The translations under genes and the position numbers were made by a program. This document shows, piece by piece, positions 45,001 to 56,888 of a DNA stretch of 64,000 bases; position 1 is the first letter of the stretch, and each line of letters begins with the position of its first letter. This DNA comes from Ceratothoa steindachneri (taxonomy: Eukaryota; Arthropoda; Malacostraca; Isopoda; Cymothoidae), in assembly GCA_963969495.1 (NCBI GenBank), contig OZ018329.1, forward strand, positions 147,310,502-147,374,501, in the 5' to 3' direction. The notes beneath the pieces are model-generated. The model did no database searches. It was given only the letters and a program-made list of their open reading frames with translations, and was not told the origin of the DNA.

Positions 45001-48000
45001 TCATTTTCAAGTTTCACACTCTATAAATCTATCTACAGTGCAGCCTCCAGGTTACAAGTAAGTTGATATTCACTTTTTAGTTTATCACATTTGTTCCAAT
45101 TGCAGACTTTGAGACAAGAATCAAGGCAAATTCTAATTTCTGCTGAATAAATATTTTCTTGAGTAAATAGTATGGTAGTAAATGATGCCTTTATTAATGT
45201 CACTAGTTGTTTTTGTTTTGCTTCCCTCGAGCAGATGACTTCTGCCATCCTACAACTGCTTGGGGGATTAAAAGAAAAAGCCTTTGATTCGACAACCTGT
45301 ACCATAGACACAATCAATGTTACCACAATTAGGTGTAACTGCACTTTCTGTGAGACTGTTACAAGGAGCTACAAGGACAAGAAGTACCCTAGGAGACCTT
45401 ACGATCCATTCAAAGAGGGTACCTTTGGGCTAACAGTTGAGCAGGCATAGTTCTGCACAATGACTTAAGTGCCCAAACGGCCACTTTTCAAGACTTTGTC
45501 CAGTCTTGACTTGAACTGATCAACAGAATTGCTGTTGACAACTTCCACTGGAAGTGTGTTCCAGCTACTGCAGATGCTGTATATGAAAAATTTACCACCC
45601 AAATCACAGTTATAACGCTTCAGTTCAAGTTTGTAGCCGTGATTTCTCATTCTTCCCTCACTAAGTTGGAAAATATCTGTGTAGTCTACATTATCGAAGC
45701 CTCAAAGTATTTTAAACACTTCGATAAGCTGACCATGCAGTCTCCTGGTTTCCAATGAGAACAGATCTAATTCCCTTAATCTATCATCGTAACTTTTGTG
45801 TCTGATAGAGGGAATCAGTTTGGTTGCCCTGGTTTACACACGTTCCAATCTTGCAATATCCTTTGGAAACGAACACTCCCAAATTGTACGGCATACTCCA
45901 GGTGCGGTCGGACACGTGAGTTGTACAAGCACAGTACTATCTCCTTGTTCCGATATCCAAACTGGCGCTTTATGTATCCTAGCATCCTTTGGGCCTTCTT
46001 CTCCGCCTCAATGCACTGTTTCGAGAACTAGTGATTGTTACACCCAAGTCCTTCTCAGTGTCAGTGGATTCAATAGTAGTGCCTTAAGGATATACTGAGA
46101 TTGGGTGTTTCGGTGGCCGATATGCATCACTTTGCATTTGTTCATGTTAAATTTCATTTGTCACATGTCCGACCACTCCCCAATCTTCTGAGAGACCAGG
46201 TTAGCGTATAGGAAGTTTATTGCGTGTGATGGAAATTTTATAACACCCCCTCCTTGTGGTAGTGGTCAAAGCATGTTAGGAAGTGGGAGATTGACACTAG
46301 CTTAACCTCCAGGTGGTGGGAGGGGGGTGCGTCATATTCACTTGGAAATGACTGACTACTTTACAACTGTATTTTCATCTTTTCCCACTAGAATGGATAG
46401 AGTTTAAAAAACAGCCGTGCCTGCTAGGCAGTCTGGATGTTAATATACCTATACATTTTTAACTCCTTTGTTCCAGATTTGGTGCAACTTATGTGGGGAT
46501 GCAGCAGACAGGACCAGCGGAAGCTTATCCAGTTTTATTGGGTGAACTTGATCCATCTGGCAATTTGAATGCCAATGTAATCCATCAATATACTCCATTT
46601 TTAAGGTCAAAATTTGTTGCGCAGGTTAGTTTCCCTGGTGTGTATAACTTTATGAGAGATGATGAAGAGCATTACATCTAAGATTTTGATATCCCTGTGG
46701 TAGGTCAGTAAGAATATTACTGTGGTTTCACTGGTATGCTGATACTATTGTTTTGTAAACACCTTTGAGTTCCCTCGAGAGGAATTGCATGATATATACT
46801 GTTTTGAATCAAGCAAAATTTCTAAGTATTATTGGAGATATGTTTGACAATGTGTTGATTTTATAAGATTTGCATTGTCTTACGTGTCTAAATGTGGACC
46901 TACAATTTAATGTGGGGGGGCAAAACCACATGTTGTTATGATAGAGTCTGAGGAATGCAGACCTCCACTGTGGTACCTGACTGTACCTCTTGCTTCTTTT
47001 TAAGGTTGTGTAATTATTTAACTGGGGTTTTTTTTTTAGTTAGTTAGCTCTATTTGTTTTGAATAATGAGGTATTTGCTGGGATATATGATGGAGCAGAT
47101 CTGGGGTCTTTAGTAGGTATATAGAAGTGGATAAGGATGGTTTTACTACCCTTCCTCTTATCTTTTTTTTACCTAATATTATTGATATTAATGATCTTAT
47201 GAGATTTCATGAGGCTAAATTGTCAGAAAGAGAGAGAAACTGAAAGGTGAAAGCATACCCATTAAGATCTTTGTGTTTATGAAGTGGAGTAGCCATTGAC
47301 AAACTGTCAACAATAGTTTGTGTAAGAGCACTTGAGACAAACTTATCTGGATATTTCTTAAAGCCCTGGTGCTATATATCCCTCTCTATGATTTGACATC
47401 AGGCCTGGTTATTGAGGGCCCACCAAATGAATGAGTAAGTTTTGAGCAACATAACCTTTACCTCTGGCCAGATCCAAGGAAATAAGTGGCAGGCAACACA
47501 GCTGACCACTGATTGGCGAGGGCAGAACTTCACTGCATCACTCACCCTTGGCAACATTGATCTTGTGAATGGGTCTGGAGTAGCTGTCGCTCATTACCTT
47601 CAGAAAGTCAGCAACAAAATAGACCTTGGATCAGAATTGGCCTATCAGTATGGTATGCAGGTTCCCGGCGGTCACATCGCTGTGCATTCAGTAGCTGCCA
47701 GGTACAATGGTGAGTAGACAACCTGTGCAAAGATCAATTAATCAATGTTTTTGTGTGTGTCTGTTTAACAACCTCATTCACCCGTACTAGAGTTAATCCA
47801 AGTGTGGGAAACCTGGAAATATAGGTAGTGACTGAAAATATTAGGTATGAAAGGTACTGCTATGCCAAACTCATGTTACCAATCCTCAAGTTGTCTGACT
47901 GACCAATCATGAGTATGTGAGGAAGAATATGACCTGTACCAGGTTTTTCCATAGAGGCCTCAAGGAGTGTATAGTGTTGTTGGGAGGTATAATTGGAGGG

Positions 48001-51000
48001 TTACACTGATTACTCAGTTAGTAATCACCACTCAGCCTTACCGGACATCTTCCTGATTGATCGGTCATCAGCCTTTTTGGTCAATTAACTAGTTTTTATA
48101 CTCATCGATAAAATTACATCCCTAACTTTAGGAACATCTGTTATCTTAGACATGGAATGAATTTAAATTTTTTTAATTAATTTTTTCTGCCAAAATGTCC
48201 AGGAACACAAGTTTTGTTCCTGGCCAGTGTTATTTTCCAACTATTGCAAAACAATAGAATATAGCCTGTATTTGTTTAAAATTTTGTTTTTGTGGCTTGT
48301 ATGATGAAATATTTACTAAAAATAGGCAAATTTGGTGTTGGTGGTGTGTGTGTGTGGGGGGGGGGGGTCATCCATTGTAGAACTAAGAACAAAAACTGCC
48401 ATTATTTGGTTAGTATAATGGTTAGTGTTGGCAGTTCGATTCTTTGTGCGGATTCTTTTTAAGTTGACACTATTTACTAGGGAGGTTACCACCATGACTG
48501 GACATCACGGTGGGGAGTTGGTGCTTGCCCCAGCTAAGTCCACCTGAGAAGCAACATAGCTTGATATGAGGACTGAAACCAGGAAAACTTTAAGTTTTAA
48601 ATTTATGCAATTTTGATTGAAACTTTCATAAGAAATATATAAAAAGAAAAAAAAGGTGAAAGGTTTTCCTCAATTTCCGTTTCTACTGTAAATCACTTTC
48701 CTGTACAAGCTCCCTAAATGTAGTCGCCCATCATGTTTTCCTTTATACTCATTGGTATCTTATGTTTGAAGTTCAGTATATTTTGATGGAAGCGCTTCCT
48801 TTAGTGCTCTGACTATACTCCCATATTCTCCTAGAACTTGTTGATAACCATCAAGGATGTGAAACCTTCAGCCCATAGTTTTTCCCTAAGTTTTTAATCA
48901 GTTCCACATAATTGTCATCCTTGTGGGTCCCCCAAAAGCCCTGACACACCAAAACAAAACTCTGCTAGGCTACTAGCTTTTCCAAGAATTCTGAACAAAA
49001 TGATTTTCCTGATTTGTGGTCCAACAAAGACACCACCTTTCTTTTTTGCCTCAAAGAATTTAGAAAAGAAATTTTGAAGGTACTTAAAGGCTTTAGACTC
49101 TTTGTTAAGAGCTCTAACAAACTTGAGACTTAATTTTAAATGCAATGGAGGGAACACCTTTTGGGTCCATCAATTGCTCATGATTAACATCATGCCCTCC
49201 AACAGAGAAGTCAGTTCCTACTTTCCCAAAGAGAGACATGACATGGAAACTTGGTAAAACTTCCCTGGAGAATCATCAGAAATGACACCATTTTGAAGTC
49301 TCCAATCACTTTCCAGCCATACTCCTTATAATTCAAAGCTTGTAGCAGGAGCTTGACACTGTTGTAGTCCTCCTTAAAATATATATTGAATGAGCCAAAG
49401 GAAGGGGTGGATGTTTATGGACAAGTACAGCTTTAATGCTTCTTGAGGAGTTGTCAATGAAGGTCCTTTCACTCATCAATTTACATGTTATTCCAATTGC
49501 ATCAAATATACTAGATACTAGCATAGACCAGCTTGATGATAAGTCAAGAATCTTGAGAAATGTTTTATGACATTTCCTTTGGCTTGTCACCTGCTCATTT
49601 TCATCCAGTAAATCCCACTCTTTAAGCCTGCAAATCAAAAGTTCAGCATTTGATTTTAACATCCACAAGGGTCTATTAGAGGTCATCCTAGTCAGCATAC
49701 ACCCCATAAACTGCATTCACAAGATTGTGTCTGAACTGCTTAAAAAGTAATCACCATCATGGCTTGTCAAAAAACTAAATAATGCTATACATATATCAAT
49801 AATATATATACTCCAGTAATCTACCACTATGTTGGTGAAAAATACTTTCTCACATTCAACCTGCACCTCTGTTTTTTAAGTGGTGGCTTCTAGTTCTATT
49901 ACTACCCTCCAACTCAAAGAACTTACTAAACTCCAACTTATCTTCTCCAGAACAAATTTTAGAAAAAGCTCAATCATTTCCCCTCTCGCACAATTTCTTT
50001 CAAATGAGAACATATTTAGCACCCTCAAACTATCTACATATTCAGGGAAGTTTTCATCTTTGTTGCCCTCCTCTGCATTGACTTTAGCAGGTTGATATGT
50101 CTAGAAGTGTGGGGACCATGCTTGTATACAGTACTCTAAATGTGGCCTCACAGATGAGTTATATAGTTAAAGCATAACCTCCTTACTTTTGTAACTAACA
50201 TTCTTCTTAATGAAACCAACCATTCTATTTGCTCTTATTTTTGTCTCAATACACTGTTTAGAAAACCTCAGTGACCTATCTACTACTACTCCTAAATTCT
50301 TCTCATCCTCCACTGCATTCAGCCAAACCCATTACTTCATAGCCTAATTCTCTATTATCTCTTCCAATGTGAATAACTATACATTTTTTAAGGTTAAAAC
50401 TCATCTGCCACTTTTATGCCTAACCTATTAACTTATTTAAATCAATTTCATTTATATAAACTAGGAATAATAATGAGCCTAGAACTGATCCCTACATACC
50501 CCACATAATCCATAAATTCCTGTAAGTTTGTTAAAGATAATTAGCACTTTTAAACCCATTCTGAGCGTCATTTACATCTTTCTAGATGCTCAGAAATACT
50601 CTTCTTAACTACCTTCTCAATAATTTTCCAAACTATAGATGTTAAGCTTACAGGTCTAAAGTTATTTGGGTCCTCTTTACTTCCCTTCTTAAAAATTGGC
50701 ACTACATTTACTATTTTCCAGTCATTAGGTATTTCCTCAAACTCCAGTGATCTAGTATATATCTTCAAGAGCTACTGCAATACTTTCTATAGCTTCTTTA
50801 AGTATCCTAAAGTAAATGTCATCTTGGCAAGATGCTTTACCGTTATTCAATACCTCATATCCCCTGACCCAGAACTATCACAAATTAAACTCTTTGGATT
50901 CTCTCATGTAAATACTGAAGCCAAATTAGATTCCAATGGAGAATTAGTGAGTGATAGGGACTCAATGGCTGGAATGCTAAAGGACTTTTTTCTCTCAGCA

Positions 51001-54000
51001 TTTACACAGGAGGATACTCTAAATATACCTGAGGTGTCAATGATCTTTCGGGGTAATGATGAAGAGAAATTAAAGGATATCTTGATCACTAAGGAGATAG
51101 TGACAAAGGAAATTGATAAAATCAAAAGTAGTAAAGCACCCGGTCCTGATGAGGTCTTTCCTAGAATTTTGAAAGAATGTAAGGATGTGTTAAGTGAGCC
51201 CCTAGCATGCATCTTTAGAAAATCATTGGAGAGTGGCATGGAAGAAAGCCAATGTGATACCTATATTTAAGAAAGGGGATAAAACAAATATGTCTAATTA
51301 CAGACCAGTAAGTTTGACATCAGTGGTAGGGAAAATGATGGAATCTATTATAGCAAGGAATATTAGAGATCACTTGGATAAGCATAAGTTGATATGCTTA
51401 TAAGTTGATATAATGGTAAATCCTGTCTGACTAATTTGCTGTCTTTTTATAGTAAGGTGTATGAAGCAGCAGATAATGATGAAAACTATGATATTTTATA
51501 CTTGGACTTTAGTAAGGCTTTTGATCGAGTGCCACACTTACGGCTTCTGAGCAAAGTTAAAGCACACAGGATCGATGGCAGTATATTTAGGTGGATTCAG
51601 TCATGGCTTGGTGACAGACAGCAAAGAGTTAGTATAGATGGAGTTAAATCTGAGTGAGGGTGTGTTAGCAGTGGAGTTCCGCAAGGATCTGTTTTGGGTC
51701 CCTTGCTATTCTTAATTTATATTAATGATCTTGACATAGGTATAAGTAGTGACCTGAGTAAATTTGCTGATGATACTAAGTTAGGTAGGGCCATTAGGGC
51801 TGATTCTGATGCTGTTGTAATGCAGGAGGAATTGACCATTCTGTCCAATTGAGCCGAGAAATGGCAAATGAAGTTTAACATAGACAAATGTAGTGTACTT
51901 AGTATAGGTAGAAATAATCCATTGAATAGTTATAAATTAAATGGGAGAATTTTAGGGAGGACCGATTGTGAGAGGGACTTGGGTATTTTGGTAAGTTCAG
52001 ACCTTCGTCCTAGAAAGCAATGCCTAAATGCTAAGAATAAAGCTAATAGGATATTGGGATTCATTAGGAGGAGTGTAAGCAATAAGAGTGCTGAAGTCAT
52101 TCTAAAACTGTATCTGGCGCTAGTTAGGCCTCATCTAGACTATGCAGTACAATTTTGGTCACCATATTATAGGAAGGATATTGATTTGCTTGAGTCTGTG
52201 CAGAGAAGGATGACAAAGATGATTGGTGGGCTAAGGAACTTACCTTATGGTGAAAGGCTCAGAAAACTAAATCTACATACATTGGAAAGGAGAAGAGTCA
52301 GAGGGGAGTTGATTGAAGTCTTCAAATGGGTAAAAGGATATAATAAAGGGGATCTGTGTAAGGTTCTTATACTTAGTGAACATGACAGGACACGTAGCAA
52401 TGGGTTTAAGCTTGATAAGTATAGGTTTAGGAAGGAGATTGGGAGGAATTGGTTTACAAATCGTGTGGTAGATGAATGGAATAGGCTCACTAGACATGTG
52501 ATAGAAGCCTCCTCTCTGGGTAGTTTTAAGAATAGATTACATAAATATATGGATGAAGCTGCTAGATGGGACACTTTTTTTTATGTACATATGTATATAT
52601 TTTTCTAAGGAGTGGGGAGATTATATTTTGCGGTTGCATGAATGGACATAAATCCTCTGGATGCATTTTATGTATATTGTATATTAGATCTGACGAACTC
52701 TTGTAAAGGGTGACAATGTTGATGACTTTTCTCTGGTAAGAAATCTTTTGTGTGTTGACTGGAACAGGAGCTGCCAAGTGTAAGCCATGAATGGTCTTTT
52801 GCATTCTCCTTCTTTTCTTATGTTCTTAACTACCTCTACTATTTCTTCATCAGATTCTTTCACGACCTCTTCATATTTAATAGGTCCTATTTTTTCTCTG
52901 CTAGATTTTTGATTGATTTTATAATAGCTAAAGAATTTTCTTGGATCTTCATTATTATTTTGAATTAAATTAATTTTTGCTGGACCCTTTTGCTTTTCTT
53001 AATAATCTTATTTAATTCATTCCTAGTTAATCTAAAATGATTAAGATTTTAAGCCTGTAATCTTTGCCATGCTCTTTTCTGCTCAGAAACTTTCCTAGCT
53101 ATCTCGATTCCACCATAATGGCTTCCTACATTTCTACAGGACTTTGACAAGTTAAGATCTTTGACAAGTTAAGATCTCTGACATGGTCATTGAGGTCTCT
53201 CTAGTATGGATAGTATTGAATCCTTTTAACAGCTATATCTCTTGCATTGTAGTCAACATCCTCACTCATTTTTCAGCTTTTTTAATTGTTGCTTTCTTGT
53301 GATGGTGACTTATTATTTTCTGGACGTGTAGGTGCAGCAAGATCAGCACTGTGCTGTACTGATGCAATCGGGAATGGAAGATTGGGATAGGAAATAGCAG
53401 GTGCATTTTTGCCACTTTGATGTTTAGAAGGTCCACCATGCAGAAGTAGCAGTTGCTTAAATTTTCAGTGGGTTCATGCCAAATCCTGGGAATGGCAAAC
53501 TTCATGGCTCTTTCTGTTCTATACCATCCTGTAATGGTACCCCCCTCCCTTTATTACTCTTTTGTCTTAAAAACAAACATAATAGCTTAAATACTTGACA
53601 TTTAATATTTTACTCTTTACAACAAACAACTTTGTTACCTTGTAAAAGTTTTTGTGTAATGTTTACAAGTAAAATGAGGTTTCTCTTGGTCCCCAACTGG
53701 CATTCCATAGTATGCTTTAAGCATACTATTCTCAGATATAACAGAATGCACCTGGAGAATGATTTTAGCCTCTTGATGCTATTTTTATTCTGATGTGTTC
53801 ACCTTTTAGTGGCTAGAGCTAAAACTATAGCTGATCTTTGAATCACTGTATAAATATTTCTGAATTAATATTCCAAAATATTCCAGAAGGTTCCAAAAGT
53901 TTCCAGGGGTGTGTTCTGGCAAGTTCTGGAACATTCTTGAAACTTCATAAAATTCTACTAAATTCTAGAAATTTCTCATTAAAATCTAAGTGTGTTTTGG

Positions 54001-56571
54001 AAGGTTTCCTTAAAACAAATATTATTCTACAAAATTCCAATCTTTTTTTAAAATAAGATTTACAATTTTCTACCATGCTTTGACAAAAATTAAAGCCTAT
54101 ATTAAAGCCTTTTATATATTCTCAATTTTTTGATTCTGAATAACTGTGAAATAGCACTTTTAACCCAGGAACAAGAAAAAAGTGAAATTTTGTACATAGT
54201 TTTGTTTATTAGAGAAAAAAAAATTGTAATTTTTCAGACCAAGAAATTAAATTTTGCAAAACAAGATTTAGTTCAGGTGAAACCCCCTCAACCTACCATT
54301 TATTAAGTGCAATCTAATTTCATCACTTAAATTATAATGTAAAAATGGAATTGGAAATGAAGGCAGATTGGTGGTAAAAACTGTCCCAAATTCTTCTCAA
54401 TTTTCAAGGCTGTCTTTTTCTTGCATTAAATACTCTCACTTTTGACAGAAGCTGGAGTACTCAAATATTTTTATGCTAGCTTATTCCACTCAAACTGGTC
54501 ATCATTTAGCTTATTCCACTCAAACTGGTCATCATTTCTTTGTAGTAAGGGCAAATTTAAATAAGCCTGCAATTATTGTACGTAAAATTGATACTGATTC
54601 ACCTTTTCATCCTATGGGATCCTTTTTGCTTCTCTTTTACCAAAAGCTAATTTATTAAATAAAATTGAGAAAGTAAAAGGTGCACATCGATGTTCCTGAT
54701 CCTCCTCAGAACTGGTCAAAGGATTTTCAGTTAAATGCTCTGTAGATTCTAAAGTGGCAGAATTTTCCATAGCTTTTAATGTCTATTCTTTTATTTTTTC
54801 CACCATACCTGTTCTCTGAAATTTAATTTTAATAAAGTTTGAAGTTCTTGCATGGTTTGAATTCCATTGAATGTACTGCTTGTTTTTGGTTTTAATAGAG
54901 ATAAATTCATAATTTGAATACTAGGGTTAATGATTTTGGGATTCTCTTGTTTTGATGTTACTGAACATATAGGGATTGTGGGAAATGAATACGCTAACAA
55001 AGGTGGATGACCGGACCTCGGTTTCTCTCTTCCCCACTCAGACTACTTTGCATTAATTAAAACCACTGTTATGGCAAAGAAGGTGGGTGACTGAAATTTA
55101 AAGTTGCATACCACTGTGCCATAACTTTTTCCCTGGACATACGAGGTTCGGTCAATAAGTTTTGCGAATTGGTAGGGCAAAACAGAGGAAGGGGGATGGC
55201 TGTTTGTGGAGGTGTTAGGACAAGTTATGACAAGTCAGGACGTGCAGCCGCACGCTCCTGCCTTGTCTATTTAAGAAGCAGTAGCTGATCGCAGATTGCA
55301 ATCGTTGTACAGCTGAAAGATGGAGCATGATGCTCTGAAACTAGTCCTGTACTTGTATCAATAAAATGTGATTCTCTTAACCCTTTCTTTCCCAAAATAT
55401 TGCTTTATGTAAAAAATATATATATTTTGCTTTAAAACATATTCCATTTAGGTCATAAAACTCATATATACAACTTTTTTTTATTGAACATTGAAGGAAA
55501 TGCATGAAAATAAAATGATTCCACATGGCGTCATTGGGAAGTGTTGATGCAAACATGAAAAAACCTAAAAAATAAAATCCAGTGGAAAATACCAAAGAAA
55601 ACCTGGAATTAGGTAACTGCATTACCTAAAAATAAAAGTTAATTCTTTTTTCATTCATTTTAATAAAATAATATACACACAATTTATTTTTTATGAAATG
55701 TAATTAAACAATTTTGATCTTTCAACAAGCATAATGAGTGAGGTGTTGCACTTGTTACACTTCATATGTGCATAAGCTTTGATGCAGCATTTGCATCTTT
55801 GCTTTAAATTAGTAGGCACAGGAAAATGATCAAATACATCAAAATCAACACCATCGACTGGCCTTGTTGCTGCAATTCTTTTTTGCATTCATCAGACTAC
55901 CTTTTTGCCTTGTTGTACTTTTACCAGCATTAGTTATTGAGAGTTTCTCCTCTAATATATTTTTTATGAGGCATCTGAAGACTAAATGAATGAAAATTAG
56001 TTATTTTATTTTTTATTTAACTATAGGTTAAGATAGGCTATTGAGACTGAAAATGTACTCCCACTCAGGGGCAGAGACTGCCCTGCCAGACCATTACCGA
56101 CCTAGGTATTGCAGCACTTCTAGCTAAATAGGCCCAATAGAACTAAAACAAATTATAGGTAGCAAGAGTACTAGAATATATATACATACATAAACCACCT
56201 CAGGCGGTGGGCTAAACCACATGAGGGGATGGTGTTTACACTGCACCATCAAGCTAGGCAGAGGAGCTCTCTCTAGCAGCCATTGGCTAGCTAGGTCAGG
56301 GAGATCCTCGACTGATCCCACGGCAAATTGTAGGGAAGTAAACCTTCCAAATCAAGAGTGGAGCTCCAAAGGCAGACCAGTGCGCTGTGCTCACTGACTC
56401 CGGCAGCTCCTGGTGCCAAATGTACTGCTCTGCATTTCTTTGGATGACACCGGCGAGTCCTAGAGGGGATCTTGATGACTGGGCAACCCAGGATCTCCAT
56501 ACACTTTCATGGTGCAATCTCCATTGTCTTCTGAAACAGAAAGATGCCAACATACATTGCACCACATGCAA

Positions 56572-56667
<96 letters not shown>

Positions 56668-56817
56668 TAAACAGTACTTATATCAAATAAAGTTTGTGCA
56701 GTTATAGAAGATGTAGACCTAGCTTCTAGCTAAATAGGCCCTATAGAACTAAAATCAAATTATAGGTAGCAGAATTACTAGAATATATATATATATATAT
56801 ATATACATACACTACAC

Positions 56818-56888
<71 letters not shown>

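Larger units (their letters stand above)
45058..46476 (+). other. Tom40 intron 2
   Basis: 1.4 kb, GTAAGT...TTCCAG. It holds LINE remnant F1 on the minus strand and a dispersed repeat. The first 400 bp read openly on the + strand (45172-45450) without any motif that I recognise. Confidence 0.85.
48900..53525 (-). pseudogene. Family H, copy H2, split by LINE D2
   Basis: The N-terminal part lies at 53525-53145: [28 protein letters not shown], one frame on [20 protein letters not shown], and [14 protein letters not shown]. The coding sequence then breaks and resumes at about 49663 with [38 protein letters not shown] (49480-49420), [28 protein letters not shown] (about 49290), LWESR, and after frame changes [20 protein letters not shown] (49155-49096) and [15 protein letters not shown]. 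These match H1 block for block (compare FGIPVVWRESKDY, AELLASSL, SSKRSLKCILLHNG). Missing are the extreme N-terminus and the SHLDRFRENLG end. Many lesions. Confidence 0.65.

Noticed and set aside
46493..46681. Start at the methionine in Tom40 exon 3 and reading past 46624
   Set aside because: The ATG is internal to an exon whose acceptor and upstream phase fit, and the codons after 46624 are intron.
47442..47471. [10 protein letters not shown] as a protein start before Tom40 exon 4
   Set aside because: These codons lie before a good AG acceptor and have no counterpart in Tom40. Phase joins exon 3 to 47472.
55145..55378. Complete mariner element
   Set aside because: Only one end resembles a mariner terminal repeat. 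No opposite end, TA duplication or transposase was found, so it is listed only as a repeat-like segment.
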